Shown: piece by piece, positions 1-5,797 of the stretch
How the letters are laid out: every line of letters begins with the position of its first letter
How positions within the stretch are numbered: the first letter of the stretch is position 1
Assembly (NCBI GenBank): GCA_913031555.1
Contig: CAJWDO010000101.1
Coordinates: 1 to 6,380 of the forward strand
From: an uncultured Alphaproteobacteria bacterium
GTDB taxonomy: Bacteria > Pseudomonadota > Alphaproteobacteria > Puniceispirillales > Puniceispirillaceae
Length of the DNA stretch: 6,380 nucleotides
Reading direction: 5' to 3'
Program-made: the position numbers and the translations under genes
Notes under the pieces: model-generated
The model's input: the letters and a program-made list of their open reading frames with translations, nothing else
Told to the model about the DNA's origin: nothing
The model's database searches: none

Positions 1-23
1 CGAGGCGTATATTCCAGCGCAAT

Positions 24-59
24 CCGCTTTGGGGTTCCAAAGCGGTATGTTTTTGTTTT
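24..59 (+). terminator. Intrinsic (Rho-independent) terminator of an upstream gene outside the window
   Basis: A perfect 9-bp stem, CCGCTTTGG (24-32) against CCAAAGCGG (37-45), closes a 4-nt loop. It is followed by a T-rich run at 46-59 with only four non-T bases. This is the classical intrinsic terminator architecture on the + strand. Read on the - strand, the hairpin has no T tract after it. The gene it ends lies left of the window, so rplU probably has its own promoter downstream of this point. Confidence 0.85.
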
Positions 60-174
60 CCACCCACCCGGGTAAGATTAGGTGGGACGCGGCATAGCCG
101 GCGTCACGCTGTCAGGGACAGGGCTTTTAAAGGGCCCGCCTGCGAAGGGCGCGGTAGGAACGAGGATGGAAGCC
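60..174 (+). promoter_or_regulatory. rplU leader / presumed promoter region
   Basis: This stretch lies between the upstream terminator and the rplU start, so it should hold the rplU-rpmA promoter by position. I see no convincing -35/-10 pair. Two small inverted repeats are present: CCCACC (63-68) with GGTGGG (81-86), and CTGTC (109-113) with GACAG (117-121). Either could be part of an RNA leader, but both are short enough to occur by chance. The region just before the gene is purine-rich (AGGAACGAGG, 156-165) and contains the likely ribosome binding site. Confidence 0.35.
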
Positions 175-684
175 ATGTATGCGTTGGTAAAAACAGGCGG
201 CAAGCAATATCGCGTGTCGAAAGACGACACAATTCTTGTCGAGCGGATTTCCGCCGACGAAGGTGCCGAGGTTATTCTTGATAACGTCGTCATGCTTGGT
301 GACGGCGACAAGGTTACGATCGGCACGCCGCGCGTCGAAGGCGCCGCTGTCAGCGCCACCGTGATGCGCCAGACCCGTGGTCCGAAGATCATCATCTTCC
401 GCCGCAAGCGCCGGAAGAACCACCGTCGTACCCAGGGCCACCGCCAGGATCTGACCCTGTTGAAGATCAACGCCATTGCCGAAGATGGCAAGTCGCTGAC
501 CCCAAAGGCCGCGCCAAAGAAGGCTGCCGCCAAGACCGAAGACGCCAAGGCCGCGCCAAAGAAGGCACCGGCCAAGAAAGCGGCAGCCAAGGCGGAAGCC
601 AAGGCTGCCCCAAAGAAAGCAGCAGCCAAGAAAGCGCCGGCCAAGAAAGCAGCCGCGAAAAAGGCCGCAGCGAAGAAGTCCTAG
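175..684 (+). CDS. rplU: 50S ribosomal protein L21 with a Lys/Ala-rich C-terminal tail
   Basis: L21 is a 50S subunit protein that binds 23S rRNA during early assembly. The predicted protein has 169 residues. Residues 1-105 are the normal L21 domain: it opens MYALVKTGGKQYRV, and the basic rRNA-binding block runs through FRRKRRKNHRRTQGHRQ (75-91). Bacterial L21 is usually about 100-105 residues. Here residues 106-169 form an extension made almost wholly of Lys, Ala and Pro (repeated APKK, AAAKK), similar in composition to histone H1 tails and known from other alphaproteobacterial L21 proteins. I chose the ATG at 175 because MYA is the family's usual N-terminus; GAGG (162-165) lies 9 nt upstream. 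An in-frame ATG at 166 is possible and would add three residues. The frame stays open further left to 82, but that part has no L21 similarity. It is followed by rpmA after 55 nt, probably as one transcript. Confidence 0.96.
   Translation: MYALVKTGGKQYRVSKDDTILVERISADEGAEVILDNVVMLGDGDKVTIGTPRVEGAAVSATVMRQTRGPKIIIFRRKRRKNHRRTQGHRQDLTLLKINAIAEDGKSLTPKAAPKKAAAKTEDAKAAPKKAPAKKAAAKAEAKAAPKKAAAKKAPAKKAAAKKAAAKKS
505..680 (+). repeat. Degenerate in-frame repeats encoding the L21 Lys/Ala tail
   Basis: The tail-coding part of rplU is built of repeated Ala/Lys/Pro codon blocks. The 20-bp sequence AAGGCCGCGCCAAAGAAGGC occurs exactly at 505-524 and again at 547-566. An imperfect third copy is at 601-620. 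The rest is shorter GCC/GCA-AAG-AAA units. Such tracts can change length by slippage or recombination while staying in frame. Confidence 0.8.
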
Positions 685-700
685 ATAGATTGTCCACTCT

Positions 701-717
701 GGCGCGCCTTACGCGCC
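701..717 (+). other. Stem-loop between rplU and rpmA
   Basis: GGCGCG (701-706) pairs with CGCGCC (712-717) around a 5-nt loop, giving a 6-bp GC-only stem. There is no T tract, so it should not end transcription. It sits upstream of the rpmA ribosome binding site (AAGGGAG, 726-732) and leaves that site free. It could be an mRNA processing or stability element; no function is shown by the sequence. Confidence 0.45.
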
Positions 718-739
718 GACAGCTGAAGGGAGCTGGAAC

Positions 740-1009
740 ATGGCACATAAAAAAGCAGGTGGTAGCTCTCGTAACGGCCGCGATTCCGCGGGTCGCCGTC
801 TTGGTGTGAAGAAGTTCGGCGGTGAATCGGTTCTGGCCGGCAACATCATCATGCGCCAGCGCGGCACCAAGGTTCACCCCGGTGAGAATGTCGGCATGGG
901 CAAGGACCACACTTTGTTCGCCCTTGTCGAAGGCAAGGTTGCTTTCAAGGAAAAGTCCCGCGGACGCATGTTCGTGAACGTGCTGCCAGCCGCAGAGGCC
1001 GCCGAATAA
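740..1009 (+). CDS. rpmA: 50S ribosomal protein L27
   Basis: L27 is a 50S protein whose flexible N-terminus reaches the peptidyl transferase centre and helps place tRNA. The product has 89 residues, normal for the family. It begins MAHKKAGGSSRNGRDSAGRR, the near-invariant L27 N-terminus, with no cleavable extension of the Firmicutes type. It continues with LGVKKFGG, the IIMRQRGTK and HPGENVGMGKDHTLFA blocks, all typical, and ends in a short Ala/Glu tail. The start is firm: the Shine-Dalgarno AAGGGAG (726-732) lies 7 nt before the ATG. It follows rplU by 55 nt and is the last gene of this unit, as two stem-loops including a terminator follow directly. Confidence 0.98.
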   Translation: MAHKKAGGSSRNGRDSAGRRLGVKKFGGESVLAGNIIMRQRGTKVHPGENVGMGKDHTLFALVEGKVAFKEKSRGRMFVNVLPAAEAAE

Positions 1010-1038
1010 GGCGCGCCGATCAACAGGATCGGGCGCCT
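1009..1038 (+). other. Strong stem-loop at the rpmA stop codon
   Basis: AGGCGC (1009-1014) pairs with GCGCCT (1033-1038), and CCGATC (1016-1021) pairs with GATCGG (1027-1032). Together they form a 12-bp stem with a single bulged G at 1015 and a 5-nt loop, AACAG. The stem starts on the last base of the rpmA stop codon. No T tract follows, so it is unlikely to terminate on its own. A role in protecting the mRNA 3' end or blocking exonucleases is an inference. Confidence 0.65.
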
Positions 1039-1055
1039 GACAGGGCGGTCTGAAC

Positions 1056-1087
1056 AAGGGGGACGCCGCGGGTTGTTCCCCTTTTTT
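1056..1087 (+). terminator. Intrinsic terminator of the rplU-rpmA unit
   Basis: AAGGGGGACG (1056-1065) pairs with TGTTCCCCTT (1074-1083), a 10-bp stem including two G-U pairs, around an 8-nt loop. The T run spans 1082-1087, so it overlaps the base of the stem and continues after it. Its position 47 nt after the rpmA stop and 64 nt before obg argues that obg has a separate promoter or depends on read-through. Confidence 0.85.
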
Positions 1088-1150
1088 ATTGTCGACACCA
1101 CCATGGTGATGAAGAGTATCCAGCGCAGGGCATTTGCCGGGTAACCCAGG

Positions 1151-2185
1151 ATGAAGTTTCTAGACCAGGCTAAAATCTATACCCGATCCGGACATGGCGG
1201 GCCCGGTGCCGTCAGTTTTCGGCGCGAGGCGCATGTGCCGTTTGGCGGGCCGGATGGCGGCGATGGCGGTCGTGGCGGTGATGTTGTCGCGTATGCGGTG
1301 GCCGGACTGAACACATTGATCGATTATCGCTATCAGCAGCATTTCAAGGCCCAGTCCGGTAAGCCCGGGGCCGGCCGTGACCGTTCGGGCGCCGGCGGCC
1401 AGCCGGTAAGTCTGAAACTTCCCGTCGGCACGCAGATTCTGGCCGATGACCAGGAAACGGTGCTTGCCGACCTGACCGAGGAAGGCCAGGAATTCATCCT
1501 TGCCAAGGGTGGTGCCGGCGGCAAGGGAAACGCCTTTTTCAAATCTTCGACAAACCGCGCGCCGCGCAAGTCACAGCCAGGTGAGGTCGGCCAGGAGATG
1601 TGGGTATGGCTGCGGCTGAAGCTGATTGCCGATGCCGGCCTTCTGGGGCTTCCCAATGCCGGCAAGTCAACCTTCCTGAGCGCCGTTTCAGCTGCCCGTC
1701 CAAAAATCGCCGACTATCCCTTCACGACACTTCATCCCAACCTTGGTGTTGTCGGCATTGATGATCGCGAATTCGTCATGGCCGACATTCCCGGCCTGAT
1801 CGAGGGCGCGCATCGCGGTGCCGGGCTTGGTCACCGTTTTCTTGGCCATGTAGAGCGTTGCCGCGTGCTGCTGCATCTTGTCGATGTTACGGGTGACGAC
1901 CCGGTGGCGGCATGGCGCACGCTTCGTGACGAGCTTGCTGCCTATGGCGGCGGGTTGGCCGACAAGCAGGAAGTTCTGGCGCTGACCAAGATCGATGCCG
2001 CGCCCGATGGCTATGCCGAGGATGTGCGCGATGAACTTCAAAAGGCCGGTGCCGGCACGGTGACGACATTGTCATCGGTCAGCGGCGCCGGGGTGCGTGA
2101 CCTGCTTCGACATCTGATGAGCACCATCGAATCCGCACGCGAGGCAGAAGCCGCGCCGCAGGAGCCTGTGCCATGGTCGCCATGA
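1151..2185 (+). CDS. obgE: Obg family GTPase (ObgE/CgtA), 50S assembly factor
   Basis: Obg is an essential GTPase that binds 50S particles late in assembly and links ribosome maturation to growth and (p)ppGpp level. The product has 344 residues. Residues 1-158 are the glycine-rich Obg fold, starting MKFLDQAKIYTRSGHGG with FGGPDGGDGGRGGDV at 31-45. The G domain follows: G1 GLPNAGKS (166-173), switch I with FTT (191-193), G3 DIPG (212-215) with GLIEGAHRGAGLGHRFL after it, G4 TKID (279-282) and G5 around SSVSG (308-312). After the G domain there is only a short acidic, Pro-containing tail, so the OCT domain found in some Firmicutes homologues is absent. The start matches the family exactly, although the Shine-Dalgarno is poor (only AGG directly before the ATG). 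The stop overlaps the proB start by 13 nt, which suggests translational coupling. Confidence 0.97.
   Translation: MKFLDQAKIYTRSGHGGPGAVSFRREAHVPFGGPDGGDGGRGGDVVAYAVAGLNTLIDYRYQQHFKAQSGKPGAGRDRSGAGGQPVSLKLPVGTQILADDQETVLADLTEEGQEFILAKGGAGGKGNAFFKSSTNRAPRKSQPGEVGQEMWVWLRLKLIADAGLLGLPNAGKSTFLSAVSAARPKIADYPFTTLHPNLGVVGIDDREFVMADIPGLIEGAHRGAGLGHRFLGHVERCRVLLHLVDVTGDDPVAAWRTLRDELAAYGGGLADKQEVLALTKIDAAPDGYAEDVRDELQKAGAGTVTTLSSVSGAGVRDLLRHLMSTIESAREAEAAPQEPVPWSP
2160..2164 (+). promoter_or_regulatory. Ribosome binding site that decides the proB start
   Basis: AGGAG lies inside the end of obg, 8 nt before the ATG at 2173. A second in-frame ATG at 2182 overlaps the obg stop as ATGA but would be 17 nt away. 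The spacing favours 2173. Confidence 0.7.
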
Positions 2186-3318
2186 ATGCGGCCGCCGGCA
2201 CTATCGCGGCGGCACGAACCGTCATTATCAAGATCGGATCGTCGCTGCTGATCGACAATGACAGGAACGCTGTCAACGCTGACTGGCTTGGCAGCATGGC
2301 ACACGATATCGCGATGCTGCGCGCCGACGGCAAGAACGTGGTGGTGGTGTCGAGCGGCGCCATCGCGCTTGGCTGCCGCGGCCTCGGCATCACCGGAAAG
2401 GCGCTGGCGATCGAGGAAAAGCAGGCCGCCGCCGCCACCGGACAGGTGACGCTGGCGCATGCCTGGCGTGAGGCGCTGGCGATTCACGATATCCGGGTCG
2501 CGCAGATCCTGCTGTCACCCGAGGATACCGAAACAAGACGTCGCCATCTGAACGCGCGGGCCACCATGTCCTCGCTTCTGGGGCTTGGCGCGGTGCCGGT
2601 GGTAAATGAGAACGACACCGTGGCGACGACCGAAATCCGGTTCGGCGACAATGACCGGCTGGCGGCGCGGGTGGCCGCCATGATCAGCGCTGATCTGCTG
2701 ATCCTGCTGTCGGATATCGACGGGCTGTATTCCGGCAATCCCCGCAAGGACAATGCGGCGCGCCATGTCCCCGAGGTGGCGGCGATCAATGACGAGGTGA
2801 TGGCAATGGCCGGCATGGCGAATGCCAGCTATGCCTCGGGCGGAATGGTGACCAAGCTTGAGGCGGCGCGGATCGCGATGAATGCCGGTTGCGGAATGAT
2901 TATCTGCGATGGGCGCGGGGCGCGGCCGGTAAAGGGATTGATCGATGGCGAGCGGCATACGCTGTTCCGCGCCGAGCACAGCCCGCTGACAGCGCGCAAG
3001 AGATGGATCGGCGGCGCGTTGACGCCAAAGGGGCGGATTACCGTCGACAATGGTGCTGTTCATGCCCTGCGGCAGGGCCGCTCGCTGTTGCCGGCCGGCG
3101 TTGTGGCGGCGAACGGCGCTTTCGAGCGCGGCGACCTGATCGCCATCGAGGATGAAGGCCGTCAGGTCATCGGGCATGGGCTGTCGGCCTATTCGGTTGG
3201 CGATACGCGCGCCATTCTTGGCCATAAAAGCAGTGAAATCGAAAATCTGCTGGGATATCGTGGCCGGGATGAGGTTATTCACGCCGATAATCTGGCCATG
3301 CTCGAGCCAGGATTATAG
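2173..3318 (+). CDS. proB: Glutamate 5-kinase (first step of proline synthesis)
   Basis: ProB phosphorylates glutamate to gamma-glutamyl phosphate with ATP in the cytoplasm; the labile product goes to ProA. The 381-residue product has both family domains. The amino acid kinase domain (about 15-275) shows VIIKIGSSLL with Lys20, VVSSGAIALG (58-67), VNENDTV (144-150), the nucleotide-site stretch LLSDIDGLYSGNPR (178-191) and GGMVTK (223-228) with the second conserved Lys. A C-terminal PUA domain covers about 284-370, as in most proteobacterial ProB proteins, which are typically 365-380 residues. The kinase domain of this family is normally feedback-inhibited by proline; nothing in this sequence shows whether that holds here. 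The start at 2173 fits the AGGAG site and overlaps obg by 13 nt. proA follows after 27 nt. Confidence 0.97.
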   Translation: MVAMNAAAGTIAAARTVIIKIGSSLLIDNDRNAVNADWLGSMAHDIAMLRADGKNVVVVSSGAIALGCRGLGITGKALAIEEKQAAAATGQVTLAHAWREALAIHDIRVAQILLSPEDTETRRRHLNARATMSSLLGLGAVPVVNENDTVATTEIRFGDNDRLAARVAAMISADLLILLSDIDGLYSGNPRKDNAARHVPEVAAINDEVMAMAGMANASYASGGMVTKLEAARIAMNAGCGMIICDGRGARPVKGLIDGERHTLFRAEHSPLTARKRWIGGALTPKGRITVDNGAVHALRQGRSLLPAGVVAANGAFERGDLIAIEDEGRQVIGHGLSAYSVGDTRAILGHKSSEIENLLGYRGRDEVIHADNLAMLEPGL

Positions 3319-3335
3319 GTGCAACGACCCGTCAC

Positions 3336-3340
3336 AGGAG
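3336..3340 (+). promoter_or_regulatory. Ribosome binding site that decides the proA start
   Basis: AGGAG lies 5 nt before the ATG at 3346. The ATG at 3343 is only 2 nt away, and the ATG at 3355 is 14 nt away. The in-frame GTG at 3319 lies upstream of the site and would be ignored. The spacing favours 3346, with 3343 a close alternative. Confidence 0.65.
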
Positions 3341-3345
3341 CCATG

Positions 3346-4638
3346 ATGACAGAGATGTCCAAGACCGGCAGCCAGGCTGCGAACGATCATGCGGCAATGA
3401 TCTCCGCGCTGGTCCACGATTCGCGCGCTGCCCAATTGGTGCTGGCGCAATCCTCCTATGAGGTGCGGATTGCCGCGCTGACGCAGGCCGCCAAGCTGAT
3501 TCGCGGGGCGACGGACGAGATCCTGGCGCGCAACGCACTGGATGTGACGCGCGCTGGCGAGAATGGCATTGCCGCCGCCTTCATTGACCGGCTGACACTG
3601 ACAGATGACCGGATAGAGGCGATGGCGGCTGGCCTTGAGGACATCACCGGGCTTGGCGATCCGATCGGGCGCGAACTGGCGCGCTGGACGCGGCCGAACG
3701 GTCTGGATATCGCGCGAATTTCGACGCCGCTTGGCGTGATCGGGGTGATTTATGAATCACGGCCCAATGTGACAGTCGATGCCGCTGGGCTGTGTCTGAT
3801 CGCCGGCAATGCGGCGATCCTGCGCGGTGGGTCCGACAGTCGCGAGACATCGGCCTTTCTGGCAAGCCTGATGGCCGATGGTCTGACCAGGGCCGGCCTG
3901 CCGCCGCATGCCGTGCAGATGGTGCCGACCGATGACCGCGCGGCCGTTGGTGCGATGCTGGCTGCGAGCGGCGAGATCGATGTCATCATCCCGCGTGGCG
4001 GCAAATCGCTGGTTGAGCGTGTGCAGACCGAGGCGCGGGTACCGGTATTCGCGCATCTTGAAGGCATCTGCCATCTTTTTGTCGATGCCGCCGCCGATCC
4101 CGACAAAGCGGTCGAGATTGCGGTCAATGCCAAGATGCGGCGGACCGGTATCTGCGGCGCCGCGGAAACAATCCTGATTGATGAAGCGGTGGCACCGGCG
4201 CTTTTGCCAGCCATCGCACATGCCCTGCAGCAAGCTGGCTGCGCGATTCGCGGTGATGACACCAGCTGCGGCCTTGTTTCCGGTGCCACACCGGCTGTCG
4301 AGGCTGACTGGTCGACCGAATATCTGGACAGCATCATCTCGATCCGCGTTGTGGCGGGGATTGATGCCGCCATCGACCATATCGCCACCTACGGATCAAG
4401 CCATACCGACTGCATCATCACCGAGGATGCCACCCGCGCCGAACAATTCCTGCAGCAGGTGGACAGCGCCATTGTCATGGTCAATGCATCGACGCAGTTC
4501 GCCGATGGTGGTGAATTCGGCATGGGCGCCGAGATCGGAATCGCCACCGGCCGTATGCATGCGCGCGGACCGGTTGGCGCGCACCAGCTGACCAGCTTTA
4601 AATATGTCGTCAGGGGCAATGGACAGACCCGCCCCTGA
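3346..4638 (+). CDS. proA: Gamma-glutamyl phosphate reductase (second step of proline synthesis)
   Basis: ProA reduces gamma-glutamyl phosphate to glutamate 5-semialdehyde with NADPH; this cyclises to the direct precursor of proline. The 430-residue product is in the usual range (about 415-430) and belongs to the aldehyde dehydrogenase fold. Visible landmarks are GVIYESRPNVTVDAAGLC (133-150), NAAILRGGSDS (155-165), DVIIPRGGKSL (212-222), HLEGICH (237-243) and MRRTGICGAAETIL (264-277), in which Cys270 is the expected catalytic nucleophile. The C-terminal part has NASTQFADGGEFGMGAEIGI (380-399) and the terminal GPVGAHQLTSFKY block (408-420). The start is set by the AGGAG site; up to nine further residues are possible if an upstream in-frame codon is used. 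The gene follows proB by 27 nt and overlaps nadD by 20 nt. Confidence 0.97.
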   Translation: MTEMSKTGSQAANDHAAMISALVHDSRAAQLVLAQSSYEVRIAALTQAAKLIRGATDEILARNALDVTRAGENGIAAAFIDRLTLTDDRIEAMAAGLEDITGLGDPIGRELARWTRPNGLDIARISTPLGVIGVIYESRPNVTVDAAGLCLIAGNAAILRGGSDSRETSAFLASLMADGLTRAGLPPHAVQMVPTDDRAAVGAMLAASGEIDVIIPRGGKSLVERVQTEARVPVFAHLEGICHLFVDAAADPDKAVEIAVNAKMRRTGICGAAETILIDEAVAPALLPAIAHALQQAGCAIRGDDTSCGLVSGATPAVEADWSTEYLDSIISIRVVAGIDAAIDHIATYGSSHTDCIITEDATRAEQFLQQVDSAIVMVNASTQFADGGEFGMGAEIGIATGRMHARGPVGAHQLTSFKYVVRGNGQTRP

Positions 4639-5302
4639 TCGCGGCCGGCAGCGCCGCCACCGGACACCGGGATTTTTCCATGACCGGCGACGGCTGCGTG
4701 TCGGGCTGTTTGGTGGTTCCTTCAATCCGGCGCATGACGGCCATCTCCACCTTTCCGACCTGACCCTGCGGCAGCTTCGGCTTGACGAGATATGGTGGCT
4801 TGTCAGTCCCCAGAACCCGCTGAAGGAGGAGTCCGGCATGGCCTCGCTGGCGAACCGGCTTGCCGCGGCGCGGCAACTTGTCGGGGATCGGCGGCGTGTG
4901 CGGGTCATCGCGCCGGAGGCCAGGTTCAGGTCAAGCCTGACCTTCCGGACGTTGCAGCGACTTCGCATGCACTGTTCCAGGCATAGCTTCATCTGGCTCA
5001 TGGGAGCTGACAATCTGGTCGGCTTTGCGAACTGGCAGCGGCACGATGTCATCACCAGAACCATGCCCATTGCGGTGATTGACAGGCCGGGCTATTCTTA
5101 TCCTGCGTTGAGAGCGGGAGCGGCGCTCCTGCGCCGCCGGATCACACCGCGCCGGATGGCCAGAAAACTGGCATCATCGGAGCGGAACAGAACCGGATGG
5201 TGTTTCATCGCTGGGCGCCGGCACCATGCGTCGGCAACAGCTCTGCGACAGGCTCGGCAGCGGGCGCGGCAGCAGGGCGCAGAACTGGAGAGAGACGATT
5301 AG
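4619..5302 (+). CDS. nadD: Nicotinate-nucleotide adenylyltransferase
   Basis: NadD joins ATP and nicotinate mononucleotide to make deamido-NAD, a shared step of de novo and salvage NAD synthesis. The 227-residue product shows the nucleotidylyltransferase signature GLFGGSFNPAHDGH (29-42), with the two His residues of the active site, then WWLVSPQNPLK (59-69), FRTLQRLR (109-116), WLMGADNLVGFANW (126-139), and HASATALR (203-210) in the place of the family's C-terminal SSTxIR motif. About 25 residues, rich in Arg, precede the domain. The start is uncertain. ATG 4619 has AGGGG (4612-4616) but only 2 nt of spacing, and the in-frame ATG at 4604 has no visible ribosome binding site. Either start overlaps proA, which points to coupled translation. 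rsfS follows within a few nucleotides. Confidence 0.94.
   Translation: MDRPAPDRGRQRRHRTPGFFHDRRRLRVGLFGGSFNPAHDGHLHLSDLTLRQLRLDEIWWLVSPQNPLKEESGMASLANRLAAARQLVGDRRRVRVIAPEARFRSSLTFRTLQRLRMHCSRHSFIWLMGADNLVGFANWQRHDVITRTMPIAVIDRPGYSYPALRAGAALLRRRITPRRMARKLASSERNRTGWCFIAGRRHHASATALRQARQRARQQGAELERDD
5287..5294 (+). promoter_or_regulatory. Probable ribosome binding site for rsfS
   Basis: GGAGAGAG is the best purine-rich site near the nadD-rsfS junction. No ATG follows it at a useful distance. The nearest in-frame candidates are TTG at 5307 (12 nt after the run) and an ATT at 5298 (7 nt after GGAG). It lies far downstream of the ATG at 5226, so it cannot serve that start. Confidence 0.45.
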
Positions 5303-5306
5303 CAGA

Positions 5307-5672
5307 TTGCAATCGAATCCAGATCCCGACCAGGTCTTGAAATTGGTCACCTCTTCCCTGGATAGCGATAAAGCTGAAGACGTGATTGCCATTCCATTGC
5401 AGGGCAAATCGTCGATGGCCGACCATATGGTCATCGCCACTGGCAGCTCGTCGCGTCAGGTGGCGGCTATGGCAGAACATCTCGAACACAGGCTGAAACA
5501 GGCCGGTGTCGAGGTTCTGGGGCTGGAAGGCATGCGGCAGGCCGACTGGGTGCTGATTGACGCGAATGACGTCATCATCCACCTGTTCCGCCCCGAAGTT
5601 CGTGAATTTTACGGACTTGAGCGGATGTGGGCGAATGACGGACCGCAGGAGATCATCACCGTAAGCAGCTAG
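5307..5672 (+). CDS. rsfS: Ribosomal silencing factor RsfS (Iojap family)
   Basis: RsfS binds L14 on the 50S subunit and blocks joining with the 30S subunit, lowering translation when nutrients are short. From the TTG at 5307 the product has 121 residues, typical for the family. It contains LKLVTSSLDSDKAEDV (11-26), the core ADHMVIATGSSSRQVAAMAE (38-57), GLEGMRQADWVLIDAND (72-88) and the diagnostic IHLFRPEVREFYGLERMW (91-108). The start is not secure. The only in-frame ATG upstream of the conserved part is at 5226; it would overlap nadD by 77 nt, add 27 Arg-rich residues without visible family similarity, and has no good ribosome binding site. TTG 5307 lies 4 nt after the nadD stop and gives a normal N-terminus. 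Adjacent nadD-rsfS-rlmH is a common bacterial order. Confidence 0.93.
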   Translation: MQSNPDPDQVLKLVTSSLDSDKAEDVIAIPLQGKSSMADHMVIATGSSSRQVAAMAEHLEHRLKQAGVEVLGLEGMRQADWVLIDANDVIIHLFRPEVREFYGLERMWANDGPQEIITVSS

Positions 5673-5709
5673 GGCCGCTGTAACAGGCATCATATTCCTG
5701 TGCGCCCGC

Positions 5710-5730
5710 GCGACGCCGTGGCCGCGTCGC
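5710..5730 (+). other. Stem-loop in the rsfS-rlmH spacer
   Basis: GCGACGC (5710-5716) and GCGTCGC (5724-5730) form a perfect 7-bp stem with a 7-nt loop. The next T run (TTTT, 5746-5749) starts 15 nt later, so it is not a standard terminator on the + strand, and no T run follows on the - strand. It may be an attenuating or mRNA-processing structure between the two genes. Confidence 0.45.
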
Positions 5731-5748
5731 CGGTGCCAGAGCGCATTT

Positions 5749-5785
5749 TCGATAAAGACCAATCTCGACAAAGACCAATCTCGAC
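5749..5785 (+). repeat. Tandem 16-bp direct repeat just upstream of rlmH
   Basis: AAAGACCAATCTCGAC occurs twice in perfect, directly adjacent copies (5754-5769 and 5770-5785). The bases before the first copy (TCGAT, 5749-5753) match the end of the unit except for one base, and AGAGA after the second copy resembles the start of a third. The repeat ends 12 nt before the rlmH ATG, in the part of the leader next to the weak ribosome binding site (AGAGA, 5786-5790). Confidence 0.85.
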
Positions 5786-5797
5786 AGAGAACTTCCG

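Noticed and set aside
82..174. N-terminal extension of L21 back to 82
   Set aside because: The residues before MYALVKTGGKQYRV do not resemble L21, and the family start is at 175; this region is the leader.
78..644. Long - strand reading frame that looks like an Ala/Phe/Leu-rich membrane protein
   Set aside because: It is the antisense of the rplU Lys/Ala tail, where AAG and GCC codons read as Leu/Phe and Ala. The hydrophobic repeats are a by-product of the L21 tail codons.
1099..1108. 10-bp palindrome CACCATGGTG upstream of obg as an operator
   Set aside because: It is short and single, with no nearby recognisable promoter to anchor it; chance is sufficient.
1103..1144. 13-codon mini-ORF ending 6 nt before obg, as a possible leader peptide
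   Set aside because: No ribosome binding site and no run of regulatory codons; this size of frame is expected by chance.
2515..3282. 255-codon - strand frame opposite proB
   Set aside because: It is a shadow of the GC-rich proB codons; proB has full-length family motifs, and the antisense product has no recognisable domain.
3750..4388. Two overlapping - strand frames of more than 200 codons opposite proA
   Set aside because: They arise from strong third-position bias in proA. Their low-complexity Arg/Ser/Ala content and lack of a ribosome binding site argue against real genes.
5710..5760. Hairpin plus downstream TTTT as a terminator between rsfS and rlmH
   Set aside because: The T run is four bases long and begins 15 nt after the stem, too far for intrinsic termination.
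5749..5788. Tandem repeat as the start of a CRISPR array
   Set aside because: The copies are directly adjacent with no spacers, only 16 bp long, and no cas genes are present.
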